Positions 12,066 through 23,430 of a stretch of 64,000 nt of DNA are shown here, piece after piece (position 1 is the first letter of the stretch; every line of letters begins with the position of its first letter). The position numbers and the translations under genes were made by a program. This stretch comes from Notospermus geniculatus (taxonomy: Eukaryota; Nemertea; Pilidiophora; Heteronemertea; Lineidae), in the NCBI GenBank assembly GCA_002633025.1, contig NMRB01000044.1, forward strand, positions 406,871 through 470,870, read 5' to 3'. Below the pieces are notes generated by a model. That model worked only from the letters and a program-made list of their open reading frames with translations. It was not told where the DNA came from and searched no databases.

Positions 12066-12451
12066 TAGCCTGGTTCCCTGGCCACCGTCGAGATGGCGCT
12101 GCGTAGACGGAGGCCAGGCAATAGCCGTTGAATTTGATTGAGAAGTGACGTCATGGCCAGGAGACAAAGCCAGCCTAGATTCTGTGTAATCGATTCGACC
12201 AAGAAAAAAATACTTCAAACTCATAAATGTTCGTTCTTTTTACCAGTGCTGTGTGTAACACGTATGAATTAGCTAAATCCATATTTTTCCTCTATCATTA
12301 TTCCCAAATTCGTCCTTTTCATTCTCAGATTAATTGACGCTATGAATCCGAGGCCATACCCTTTCCCCGGAATTCAGGGGAAAAGCAAACGGTTACTGCC
12401 TGGCCACCGTCTACACAGCGCCATCTAGACGGTGGCCAGGGAACCAGGCTA
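12066..12451. mobile_element. 386-bp MITE with 9-bp target duplication (Mutator-like)
   Basis: The 24-bp ends are perfectly inverted (TAGCCTGGTTCCCTGGCCAC at the left, its complement at the right). The 9-bp direct repeat CCTCGACCA flanks it at 12057-12065 and 12452-12460. The paralogous site near 25205 carries CCTCGACCA once, so the empty site is present in the same window. A 9-bp target duplication is typical of Mutator-type elements. There is no transposase. Confidence 0.9.
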
Positions 12452-12783
12452 CCTCGACCATTGACCAAGTTCATAGAGTGCGTGCAGCGAGCAGGAAGCA
12501 TCTATCCATACATCGTGTACTTCTGCAGTAGGTCGAGACTTCCATAATTGCCATATTCAACACAAACTTTCCAACATGTTTAATTATCTCTCAAGTAACA
12601 GATATCGATCAAATCTGTTCAGACAATAAGGTGGCTTTTCTGATACTGTTTCATAAAATGGAGGAGTTTTTCTCCATATAAAAAGATATTACAATTGCGA
12701 CCTCGTTGTCAAAACAGCTCATTCAACGTTCCAAAAGCATATGTTTCTATCACATATCACAGTTTGCAGTCTGGCACTATTGG

Positions 12784-13590
12784 AACAATAGCTCATGCCT
12801 ATCCTTTGTAAACAACAGATGACTGATGCCAGTATTCGTTCTACATCACAAAAATACTGTCATTTCAATGAGAGTTAAAATTTCCCACCTTCCTAGACCA
12901 CACTCCTGTAGAATATTCCTTGTAAAATTGGCGAAAAGTGAGCATAATGACCAAATCTATATTATTATTAGGCCTAAAGACTTAGCCCTAGGCCTATAGA
13001 GATTAGACTAGGCCCCCTAATTTTAGGGAGAAACTTCTCTCAAGCCATAGACAGTCAGATAAGTGGCTGTGAAAGGCCTCTCATTCATTAGACTCCACAA
13101 ATGAATTCAAATTTCCCGCCTAATACACCATATTAAAGCAAGGTATTTTCTGATTGGCTCAGCCTCTTGACATTTCTCCCAACTCAGTCAAAGCTTGGAG
13201 GAATTATACTGACAGTATAATTCCTCCAAGGTCAAAGTATAACATGATAATCTGGCCCCAAAATGGTTATCTAAGTAAAGCCTGCAATGAAATCAAAAGA
13301 GTATTGAACAAAAAGACCCAATATGAGCCTCTCATAGTGTCCATCATAGCTTATTTCTGTTAATTAGTCAGACCAGCTGACCAGCAACATCGTAGGTACA
13401 CACTCCATGGAGATGCTGTTTGGCGCGAAGCCAACTGCATGCACTGTCGGTTGTAGCCTATTCACACAAATCGACTCAATATCTCATCATAATGAAATGG
13501 TCCATGGACCATGTGCTCACCGGGTTGGACATAACAGTCTAATGACAGAGGGATGAGCAATCTGGGTAAAGTCAATCCCAAGTAGGTGAC
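12784..13590. other. Spacer between the duplicated blocks
   Basis: No exon supported. It contains AGGCCTA-rich DNA near 12970-13020 and a perfect palindrome at 13195-13231. Confidence 0.4.
13195..13231. repeat. Perfect 37-bp palindrome
   Basis: Two 18-bp arms (CTTGGAGGAATTATACTG and its complement) are separated by one A. Related, imperfect sequence (AGCTTGGAGGATTTAAACTA then ACAGTATAATTATA) ends the insertion at 37259-37551, suggesting both derive from one repeat family. Confidence 0.75.
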
Positions 13591-14100
13591 GATTTTCGGT
13601 TTATGCCACCTGGCGGCCATATTGGATATCCGATTGGGCCAGAACTTCACATGCACATAAAGGTCATCTGCAGAGGGCCACATAGCACATTGGAGCGCTT
13701 TGGGTCAAGTCGTCCCTGAGTTACAGCACTTTGATGATTTTCGGGTTACGCCACCTGGTGGCCATATTGGATGTCCGATCAGGCCGAAACTTCACATGCA
13801 CATAAAGGTCATCTGCAGGGAGCCACATAGCAAATTGGAGCACTTTGGGTCAAGTCGTTGCTGAGTTACAGCACTTTGATGATTTTTGGGTTACGCCACC
13901 TGGTGGCCATCTTGGAAGTCAAATCAGTCCGAAATTCGACATGCATGTAAAGGTCATCTAGAGGGACGTAAATATCAAATTTGAGCACTCCACGTCAAGT
14001 CGTTCCTGAGTAATAGCAGTTACTTGATTTTCAGGTTACGCCACCTGGCGGCCATATTGGATGTCCAATCGGGCCGAAACTTGGTATTTTTAAAGGTACC
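13591..14100. repeat. 145-bp tandem repeat (about 3.5 copies)
   Basis: Units start at 13591, 13736, 13881 and 14026, each 145 bp apart, beginning GATTTTCGGGTTACGCCACC and containing TGGTGGCCATATTGGATGTC and GGGTCAAGTCGT. A degenerate partial unit follows at about 14318-14420. It lies only in the spacer between the two gene blocks. Confidence 0.85.
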
Positions 14101-14985
14101 CCTCCAATGCATGTTTATGCAAGATATGAAGTTGCTTGATGAAATAATGACAAACTGTGGCAGGTTCGTCACTTTTGTCGAACTTTGACCTCTGTGACCT
14201 TGAAAAGTAGGTCAAATCAAAAACCCGTTATATATGTTATGTATCCTTATTAGATACACCTATGATAAAAATTTGGAGAAGATCTAGTCATTAGTTCAGG
14301 AGTTATTGCACTTTTTGTGTTTTCGGTTTCCGCCACCTGGTGGCCAAGCTAAGAGTCGAATCGGACCGAAACTTGGTGTCATGGGTCATCTGACCTAGGG
14401 GTATATATGTACCAAGTTTCAGATCAATAGCTCTGGCNTGCGCGCGCATCAGTTAGCAGACCTGTACATCATGCCTACATCGTGTACATCTGAGTGCAGC
14501 GCTCTAACGGCAAGCTACAGGAGTCGAAATGAGATAGCAGGGTGGTTTCTTCAACGGACTATCCCCAGGATGTTTAGCTAATGACACAAAACATCGCTGG
14601 GATAGGTCACTGAGTGTTTATCTCGCTGACATTCGTTGCACTACCTCGCTGAATGTTCGAAGCGAGAAATGTTGGACGCCAGACGCCATCTTGGAAACTT
14701 GGCTTCTTTGGGGAATACCTGCCGGCGATACGTCATCAGAGAAGATTCGTATTCTGATTGGACGCATTTCGACGAATCACAGCCAGAATCAAGAGGGCGA
14801 CAGTAGTCTCTTAAATCGTCAGATGTAGAGACTACTCTGTGGTCTAAGACTACTCAGGCGGGAAGGGCGGCGGTCGGAATAAAAATAAAGATAAAATTTT
14901 ATTTTTTTTCTGTTTTGAGCAATTTTGAACGTCGGCGGATTCGCTAAATGGTCAAAAATAAATATTTTTTTTTATTTTGTTTTTG
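14101..14985. other. Spacer, right part, with single N at 14438
   Basis: After the degenerate repeat unit there is one undetermined base at 14438 beside a CGCGCG run. The rest, to the start of block 2, shows no gene; AT-rich runs lie near 14880-14985. Confidence 0.4.
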
Positions 14986-15824
14986 TTATTTTCCATCAAT
15001 CTGGGTATTGAATCACCCCATTTACAACCCAGGGCGTGCATTGGGAAACTCAGAGATCAGAGCCACTACGGAGTCGAGATACAAAGACGTGAGAGTGTCG
15101 ATCCGCCACCTGTTACAAACGTCTGTAACTGACTATGCTCATCATCTTATATGAGTTGTTGCAGTTAGAGGGAGGGGGAGGCTACTTAATAGCCTTGCGC
15201 GGAATGACTGCCAGGTCAGGTCTGTATACCCCAACGTGGCATCATTCCTTAGTGTACGGCATTCTTTATGCGTATGCCTATAAAAGTAGTTGATGACGCT
15301 GGTATTACATGACGTTACTAATATTTTTTTGTCATTATTGGATGACAAGGTTTTCATTCTGTGGTAGGTCAGTGGTAAAACGTTAAAGCAGCTCCACAAC
15401 AGTAGTAACGTAAAAGACAGTGTCTTCATCAGTCAGAGTCTGAGGGGAGGAAGAATCCGTATTGCTCAGTAAGTTTGAAATGCATGTCGGCTTCATGTCC
15501 ATTACATGTTGGCAGCGTCAGGAGAAAAAGATTCTACCATTCCCTGATAGATGGAACCGTTGCCAACCAACTGCCAGAAGTCTGCATCAGTGAAACTGAT
15601 GACTTTTCATTTCACCCCGGATTCAAGGGTGTGAATCCCAAGCAGTGAACATGAAGATACCTTCTAGTTCTACATTTCGTGGTTTTAGGGGGCTAAGTAC
15701 CCAACTACAGTATAGCTCCCTCACCGCATCGAAACCTGTATCGTTTGAAAATGATCTAGTCTGCCGATTCGTGAGTGTGGCGATGTCGTCTTTTTGAGAG
15801 AACAAGGCGTGTAGGAAAGAGTCA

Positions 15825-15936
15825 GGGCCCATATTCATAAAGCTACTTAAGTCTTAAGTGTGACACTTATCCTTTGTTCAACACAAAAGATAAGTATCAT
15901 ACTTTGACTTAAGTATATGTTTATGAATATGGGTCC
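15825..15936. mobile_element. 112-bp foldback MITE, copy 2
   Basis: Duplicate of the element at 3370-3480, with the same GGGCCCATATTCAT and ATGAATATGGGTCC ends. Confidence 0.7.
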
Positions 15937-16864
15937 AGGACGCTTGTTGTGACGAATTGCTTGAATGTACACATACCAGTATTATACCAATGCGCGGTAC
16001 GTACGTTTATTATGAACTTCGAATTTATGTGCACGTCATTTTGAACTGTAGTTTTATTATATTGTTCAAAGTCGGATCAATACTAATCGAATTGTAGATA
16101 AAAAAAAAGAGCTCAGTGATAAAGAAAAACGTTGTTTAATTCAGCTACAGAATAAAAGACGATTTCAATTCAAGGACGCCGTCAGCGTGGAGGTGTGGAG
16201 AACACATCAAACTTGAGCTGTGGCAGGATTGGATAGTTGGCATAAGCGAGCATGGTTTGACTTCAAAAGTAAACAAGGTTGCTGCTTGCCTTGGTTAGAT
16301 CTGTCTATCTGAAATAAATGGTAACGGATGGAATCCGAATTGACGGGTTCAACAACAACGCACGTGAGGTTTTGCGTTCTGTATTCGCCATGTATCCGAT
16401 GTCATTCAAGAAATCATTTTTGGGTTTCAGTCATTGTTCTCGACCTCGTTGAAGTCTGTCCCTCGGAAGATCGCACAGCATCCAATGTTCGAAATCATTG
16501 AATCATGTGAAACACTGGTGTGCGCTCATAAGCGTCCATGTGACAGGTCTTTTGTTAGGTTTTTCTTCTCATTAATTTTTGGCATTTTGTTGGCATTCGA
16601 CGTTTCTGAGACTCAATTTACCTCTAGCTGCTCGAGTTCGACCAGGAAACACGAGAACTCGGTGGTATTGACCAGTATGCAGGTCTCTGGTTGAGATGAA
16701 CGTGACGGATGTATACGTGTACTATTGGTATCCCATTGTGGAGGTCGCTGTGAGTGAGATTGTTTAGGTACTCTATTTTGGAGGTCCCTGGATGTGAGAA
16801 GAAACAAGGAATTCAGCAGAAGTGGGAGCTGGTCGTTGTGACGTCCGATAGGATTATCAATCAT

Positions 16865-16945
16865 ATGTTGGTGTTCCTAATAGGTATCATAGTGATCCTG
16901 ATTCTGGTCAAATTTGGCACCGACAGCATTCGTTACCTAATGTGA
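16865..16945 (+). promoter_or_regulatory. Conserved hydrophobic upstream ORF before gene C
   Basis: ATG at 16865 opens MLVFLIGI. A one-base loss relative to A, B and D (GATTCTGG for GATCTCTGG) changes the tail to ILVKFG and extends the peptide to TGA at 16943-16945. The shift suggests that the exact peptide tail is not constrained. Confidence 0.3.
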
Positions 16946-17024
16946 GAAATTGGCAACTGTGGAATTTGACGGCGATTGAGAGAGAGTATATGTACCTATA
17001 GGAGAAAAGTGTAAAAACGTCACA

Positions 17025-17336
17025 ATGTTTTTGCTTTACGCCAAAGTCATGTTCCTGATACCCTCTCTCTGTATGGTAAGGCACGAGTGCATCCTCAGCA
17101 TGACTTATTCCAATACTGAAGCACGATCATTCCTGCCTGGCAGATTTGATGACGCGTTTCCGTCCGTCTCCCGGGTCGATTGTTCAGGCAGATGCTTCGC
17201 AGCAACAAGAGCCGTGGCGTTCATCTTTGATTACGAGCTAGATCACTGTCGACCCTATGTCAATAGGCTGAGAAAGCCTTACCAGATCGAGGAGAGGATA
17301 CCACTTGGCAAGAAAATGGTAGTCATGTTGCGAAAG
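17025..17336 (+). CDS. Gene C exon 1: signal peptide and PAN/apple-like domain
   Basis: The 104 codons start MFLLYAKVMFLIP and contain the VDCSGRC...ELDHCRPY cysteine module and the VMLRK end at a GTTTGT donor. Although C is the block-duplicate of A, the 5' two-thirds of this exon matches B and D better than A (for example ATACCCTCTCTCTGTATGG and CGGGTCGATTGTTCAGGCAG), while the last part matches A. That mosaic points to gene conversion from a B/D-type exon. The 10-nt microexon follows at 17603. Confidence 0.75.
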
Positions 17337-17602
17337 GTTTGTAGTTCATATCGTCATTGACCTATTTCCACTTTTTCGACGAATGAACTTCTTGCTCAGA
17401 ACTCTGTTCCAACGTTCTTGCATTCGAATTGGTGGCAATGGCAAAAATTGTGAAATGAATTGTCGTATCGCTCTTTAACTACCACATACCACTATGGATA
17501 ATGTACATGTACATTAAATTAATACTCGGGCGACTGACCACATCTTTGTTATTCAAAAACGGGTCCTTATTTATTCACTGTTCTTGTACTTACATTGCAA
17601 AG

Positions 17603-17612
17603 GATATGAAAG
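17603..17612 (+). CDS. Gene C exon 2: 10-nt microexon
   Basis: GATATGAAAG between TTGCAAAG and GTAAGATG, as in A. Confidence 0.65.
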
Positions 17613-18006
17613 GTAAGATGAATATCGCTTGAGTATCAGCTTTCTGCCGAATGAGTCGTGAAGCAGTAGTAGGCCTACTGGCACCATCAGTTGCAGTTTC
17701 ATGCTATGTCTTCAGACGGGAGATTGGGAACTTCTGATGGCGAGGTGGCACTGTCGGTTCACAGATTCAGGATTCTGATTGGTTTCCAAATCGAAATGAA
17801 GACTTACAGGGCCAAGGCGTCCATCCCATCCCATTTGATAATGTTAATCAAATTACATATACATGTACATGTATGTGCAATTCTTTTAATGATCACTTTA
17901 TAGATCCTCCAACAACACTTGAAATATCACGGAACACCCACTAAGCGATTTTCTGTTGTATTTATTGTATAATGATTACGTTTTCTTTGTTAAGTTCGTC
18001 GGGCAG

Positions 18007-18947
18007 GGACATACGTTTACGACGGACGTATATATCCGCCGCCAACACAGAGTCAACTTATTGGCTACTGGCTCGAATGTTATAATGACACTGTCCTGCT
18101 GCGAACGTTTCTTCGACGTGGATCAAAAAAGACCACCAGGATTACAACATATACCTGGTCACCGGCTACCGTGACGTCACCAATGGCGGTGAAGGTCGTC
18201 AACCATTTTGAATGCTGCAAATTCCGTGGGCTTCGCCTGTTTTGGATCTACGGCAGTCTGTATATCATAGGGAACCAGAAGTTGACCACTTGTTTCATTA
18301 TTGACGTTCAAAGAAGGACGACTGAGGCGAAAGTGTCATTCACTCCCTCACGTTATGTGATGCACTTATCATTTTACAACAAGAAGCAACTACTGGTCTG
18401 TACGATGCGTAAGAAAAGAAGGCATTATATGTTTACGATATGGCTCTACAGCGTGATGATTGGTAAAGGAATATGGTCCTTTACAGTCACAAAGCCTGTG
18501 TATACATGGAACCAAAGGATGCGAGGGTTGAAAGTTTACCACTTTTCCCACTATTTCCAACGTATATCTGAAAGCGGAGACATACTTGTCCCCAGCCCAT
18601 ATCGGTCGTTCTATCTTCTCACATACAGCAGCGGTTTCAGAGAACGCAGAAAGTTAAAGGTTGCAATTCAGACATGGAAGTGGGCCATCATTAGACACAT
18701 CTTCCAGCCCGTTTCCCACACCTTATTTTTCGTCCACAGCGACAAAAGAAGGCGCCACGTGTCCTTGTCAAGTTTCTCCATTCCGCCATCTTGGAATTCC
18801 ACGGAGCGAAATTTCATTAAATCATTTCTACATATTGATTTAAAAAAGGAGGCCTCTTCTCTCGGAATCGACTCGAACGGAAACCTTTTTGCAAAACCGT
18901 ATCTTTCGAAAAAGATCATGGTGTACAGACTCGTTCCGTACATGTAA
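18007..18947 (+). CDS. Gene C exon 3: NHL-like beta-propeller domain
   Basis: The exon runs 941 nt from the CAG acceptor ending at 18006 to TAA. Frame and length equal gene A exon 3, giving a 420-residue product. I see two residue changes from A (Ile to Met in TSPxAVK, Gln to Glu in LKKxASS) and about seven base changes, under 1 percent. Strand-rich blocks and the final NHL-like blade (LGIDSNGNLFAKPYLS) are intact, so C looks functional. No enzyme motif is visible; binding or structural roles are the usual jobs of such domains, but none is shown here. Confidence 0.75.
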
Positions 18948-19379
18948 TGCCAATTCGGACCAAGTGATGACTCTCGTGTCGAAACTCAACTCTTTGTTTT
19001 GACGTATTTGACAATCCTGAAGGACAATGATACCCCCCCCCCACACACACACACACGAACGCACACCACGTACCCCTACTCTTACCGCACAAGTAAAGCA
19101 AACACGGAGGAAGTTCCGTGGCCGCTGAAATCAGAAATTCCCTGAACTGTTCAGAGGCTACGCGATTCTTCTTCCAGAACGGCCAGCTTCAAGGTCATTC
19201 TTCATCACGGTGTCATTTCCGACTTTATCGTCCCGAACTGCCAGTCAAGGACAACAGTGCAATACCACCAAAAAAACCTAATTTTGATACCACCAATGGC
19301 TATCGATGTTTTCCTCCAGTCCTCTGTCACGTTCTCCTCAGAATCTCAATATCTACATGTGACTAGCATTCTCCGAAAT

Positions 19380-21000
19380 GTCCCTCACTCAGCTTTGCTA
19401 AAGAACTTAGGCTACATGTGGACTAAAAACCACCAGCAGAGTGAAACAAAGAGTAAGAATGTACAGTGAGTGCATGGATGGAATGGAGTGTGCATCGCAT
19501 TTAGCTCCGAAATGGTGAAGCACATCAAATAAAAAGCACTCAACTGTGGGAAAGTAAGGATTTTCTGCACAGCCAACCGCTGTATATATTGTGTGCATGA
19601 GTGTATGCAATTTAAAGGGCCGCTAGAGGCAGCTCGCCATTAGGCTACTATCAGTACCGGTTCTTCGGCCAGGCGGCGCCACTTTAACGTAATAATCACT
19701 AGTACGAGGTATTCAACCTGGGTTTTCCCCGTGGTTTTCCCCTGCCATGCTGGCTGCCTCTAGAGGCCCTTTAATACATGTTCATGTGTGATTTTACTGT
19801 TATAACTGCAGAAATTTTATGACAGTCCATCTGTCATGTTTGATGTGACTTTCTCAATACATTTTTATCTTCATAAATTTACTTCTTGTGTCTTTTATTT
19901 AGCTTGACATTGAATCAAGAGCATTAACGTAACACATGAATAATAACAAAAATAGATAAGCGAGCGCAAACTCGTCCCCAGTGGGTTTACGTTCCTACAA
20001 CACCACTGGAAAGGGCTGACGACTTCAGGAATACTGCGCATGCGCGATATACTAATTTTGAGGCGAATCACACCGAAGCTGTCACCCGTGGCTTGATGTT
20101 CCCAACTAAACTATTCGTTTGAAATTGCTCTAATACTCAAACAACTTCGTGTTTTGGGTGTATTATATGGCTTTTTAGGCATATACATGTATGATCTTTT
20201 TCAGTCATAGAAGAACGAAATATTGTGTGAAACAAACATTTTGGCACGCTGCCAGCGGTTGACCAGAAATTTTGGTCAGGTCGTAGCCCTTGCCAGAGAT
20301 ATCCTCGGATGAGGTAGATCTGGGTACGAGATTGAAGCGAGCGACTATCATTGAATGTGGAGTTAGTAAACTTGACGAACTGAGACGTTAGTCATTTATA
20401 TCAACCGAAAGGTCAGATTAGTCAGTGTGACTAACTGGTGGTTAGTCAAAATGACCCATAGGTTAGTCACGTTGTCCAGCCTAAACCTTCATATATTATG
20501 ATTCTTGCCTGCCTGTGCCTTGTCTCTTTACGTCGACAACAGGCCATGAAAACTTCGCGAACACGGACCAGAACCGACCAGGGAATTCAAATGTGAATGG
20601 TTTCATTATTACCGCCAAATTCAAAAGTGGGGCGGTATCCCCGACTTCCCCCGAGCTCATTCCATCCAAACTGTGGTTTCAGCAGGATAACTCAGGTAAG
20701 TCATATATCGTGAAAAACTTTTCAGGAGTTGTAGCTCTGTATATGAGACACACCTGATTAGATAACTCGAGTCGCCGATGCCAATAAAGCCTGAATTTCG
20801 AATGAACGAAAGTGCGAAACTGATCTCGTCTGAAGAAATGATTTTTTATTGCAAAATTAGTCGTAGCAGCCGCATTTTACCACACGACCACCGAAACCCT
20901 TGTAATTTGCATGATAACGCAATAGTTGTACATATGATTTGACGTTGCAAACAGCAGTCATACATGAACCAGAAATTTCGCATTCATGTCCGCGTTTTTT
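19380..21000. other. Insertion specific to the C-D block
   Basis: About 1.6 kb has no counterpart between A and B. It contains the MITE at 19616-19770 and an open frame at 20515-20757 whose first part ends at a good donor (AACTCAG/GTAAGTC near 20695). That stretch reads like an ordinary exon (NGFIITAKFKSG, LWFQQDNS), but I recognise no family and no partner exon. Confidence 0.35.
19616..19770. mobile_element. 155-bp TTAA-flanked MITE
   Basis: AGGGCCGCTAGAGGCAGC and GCTGCCTCTAGAGGCCCT are inverted ends, flanked by TTAA at 19612-19615 and 19771-19774. This fits a piggyBac-like non-autonomous element. Confidence 0.75.
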
Positions 21001-21634
21001 AAAGGGTGTTGTTCATAATCGTATCTCACAATCAATACTAATCGAATTATAGATATACAAAGAGCTTCAGTGGTAAAAAAAGCAGCACGCTGTTTGTTCC
21101 AGCAAACAAAACAGGAGACAATAATGACAAGGACGCCGCCAGCATGTAGGGTAGCATTTTAAACAAGGATCGGTTGGCATCAATGCGCATCACTTGACAT
21201 TAAATCTGTCCATCAGAAGTAAAACGTAACGGATGGAAGCATATTTTGCGGATAAGATTCATTGTTCGACAACGCACGTGAGGTTTTGCGTTCACACCAT
21301 TGCCTCTTCCAGCAGCATTGCAATCTCTTGCCGATACTCACCTTGTCTCAAGTGCCATTCCGCAAATCATATCGTGCTTTCAGTTATGATCACCGACCTC
21401 ATTGGATTCTGTGGCCGAATGTCGGTCCTTGAATCGTCGAATGGCCGACAAATCATTGAACTTGGTGAAATATTTGTGTGCAATACTCATGATATGTTTT
21501 TGTAACGGGTATTTTCGAGTTTTTCTTTGTTCACCTGTTATATATTTGACGACAGGCATTGGATGATTCTATCAATCCATTTAAAACTACTGCTTCTCGA
21601 GATTATCCAAGGAACACAGAAATAGGGTTACATT

Positions 21635-21785
21635 CAGATGCGGATCCAAGGGGCGCACTATTTTTACCCCCCTAATTTGATCGTAAAATTGTGAAATTTG
21701 GAGCAAATCATTGAAATTCACCGCATATTTCAATGTTTCTAGCACAGTGCGCCCCCTCTTTTCCGAAATCGTGGATCCACCCCTG
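21635..21785. mobile_element. Short inverted-repeat element (CAG.GCGGATCC ends), copy 2
   Basis: Counterpart of 8543-8721, with CAGATGCGGATCCAAGG and GGATCCACCCCTG ends and an internal deletion relative to copy 1. Family tentative. Confidence 0.4.
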
Positions 21786-21959
21786 CATTGGCAGTAAAGG
21801 CCTATAGGTCGACGCGAGGAACAAGAAGGATGCACGTTTGGTTCTATCCTACTGCCGAGTCGTGCTGTGCGAGTTTGGAGGTCACTTGACACGAAAAGGG
21901 ACGGGGAATATTTCAGACGTGACCTAATCACCGTGACATCCGGTAGATCTATCAATCAC

Positions 21960-22028
21960 ATGTTGGTGTTCCTAGCTGATATCACGGTGATGCTGGTCTC
22001 TGGTCAAATTTGGCATCGGCAGCAATGA
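21960..22028 (+). promoter_or_regulatory. Conserved hydrophobic upstream ORF before gene D
   Basis: Same 22-codon reading frame as before gene B (ATG 21960, TGA 22026-22028), MLVFL...SGQIWHRQQ. Confidence 0.35.
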
Positions 22029-22216
22029 CCTGATTTTTATAGAGCAACCAAGGGTACATGTATCTAGCATCATTAATGAGTCTGTGAGTATCATAGCATG
22101 TGGAATTCGATAGCGATTTAGACCAGAGATGGCAGCAAGGAGGAGAAAAGCGCCCCCATTTTGCGTAACAATCCATTCGATGATCTATTTAGTGTGGAAG
22201 TAAAGAAAACGTAACG

Positions 22217-22531
22217 ATGTTTTTACTTTACGTCAAAGTCATTTTCCTGATACCCTCTCTCTGTATGGTAAGGCACGAATGCATCCTCAGCATGACATAT
22301 TCCAATATTGAAGCACGATCATTCCTGCCTGACAGATTTGATGACCCGTTCCCGTCCGTCTCCCGGGTCGATTGTTCAGGCAGATGCTTCGCAGCAACAA
22401 GAGCCGTGGCGTTCATCTTTGATTACGAGCTATCTCACTGTCGACCCTATGTCAATAGGCTGAGAAAGCCATACCAGATTGAGGACACTAGAATTCCACT
22501 TGGCAAGAAAATGCTAGTCATGTTACGAAAG
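22217..22531 (+). CDS. Gene D exon 1: signal peptide and PAN/apple-like domain
   Basis: The 105 codons are almost identical to gene B exon 1 (Ser for Ala in ELxHCRPY). The hydrophobic leader MFLLYVKVIFLIP and the cysteine module are intact, and the donor is GTTTGT after VMLRK. Like B, the gene carries a premature TGA in exon 3. Confidence 0.7.
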
Positions 22532-22743
22532 GTTTGTATAAATTCCAAGTTGTTTTTTTTTTAATATTGGGTCAAAAACCGGGAGTCCCAACTTCTTCAT
22601 TATTGACTCTTATAGACAAATCGTCTACAATCCACTCCCCCACCCACTTTTCATAAAATGAATAGATGCCATAATTGATATTTCTAATCTATAATGCCAG
22701 TGCAGAATAATGCAAAATTCAACATGTTGTACACGTCTCACAG

Positions 22744-22753
22744 GATATGAAAG
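22744..22753 (+). CDS. Gene D exon 2: 10-nt microexon
   Basis: GATATGAAAG between CTCACAG and GTAAGATT. Confidence 0.6.
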
Positions 22754-22974
22754 GTAAGATTAACATTTTGCTTCGAAACCAGCTGTTTAAATGCTTAAAC
22801 GATCGTGAAATCAGCAGTTGCTGGCGCCATCAGTGGGTTTCACGCCATGTCATCAGACGACAGTGGAGATCTCTGATGGACCGGTGTCTTTTTCGATTCA
22901 ACAGCTTTGGCGACAGGTTTTAATTGGAGTATAGCCAAAGATTTGTCTAATACAGGGCCATGGCGTCCGTTTAA

Positions 22975-23347
22975 AGGGAGACACCCGAAAGATATTGCCC
23001 GGCGGGCCCTCTTTGTATTTGTTTTGATTAGCGTAGTGTCACCGTCGATTAACAGATGGCGCTGTGCGTTATGGCACAGGCCCCGAGAGAGCTGTCAGTG
23101 AGTTTAGAATGCGTATCTAACCAAAAAAACGCTAGTTTGTAAAAAACACAAGCACGAATTCGTGAGCTCGGGGTGTGTTTTTACAAACTAGCGTTTTTTG
23201 GTTAGATACGTGTTCTAAACTCACTGATAGTTCTCTCGGGGCCTGTGTTTTTGTTTTGACTAGCGTAGTGTCACCGTCGATTAACAGATGGCGCTGTGCG
23301 TTATGGCAAAGAGTGCCCGCCGGGCAATATCTTTCGGACGTCTCCCT
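22975..23347. mobile_element. 373-bp TTAA-flanked foldback element (gene D intron 2)
   Basis: Copy of 9875-10246 with TTAA at 22971-22974 and 23348-23351. It was present before the A-B block duplicated. Confidence 0.8.
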
Positions 23348-23430
23348 TTAAGTGTTATCTCATTTGATAATGTAGTGAGAAGAATTATGCACATACAATG
23401 ATTGTTCTCTGCGTCAAGGTCGCCCGACAG

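Larger units (their letters stand above)
2521..12783. repeat. Tandem segmental duplication, copy 1 (genes A and B)
   Basis: This block matches 14986-25545 nearly base for base over long stretches. The match begins at TTATTTTCCATCAATCTGGG and ends at the phrase GTCTGGCACTATTGG. It carries genes A and B, which correspond to C and D in the second copy. The copies differ by discrete insertions, which expose several transposon target sites. Copy 1 uniquely carries a TTAA element (5049-5296) and a 9-bp-target element (12066-12451). The A/B split is older than the block duplication, since A and B propeller exons are only about two-thirds identical in protein. Confidence 0.9.

Noticed and set aside
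13591-14100. CRISPR-like array
   Set aside because: Whole 145-bp units repeat with no unique spacers, in a eukaryotic genome; it is a minisatellite.
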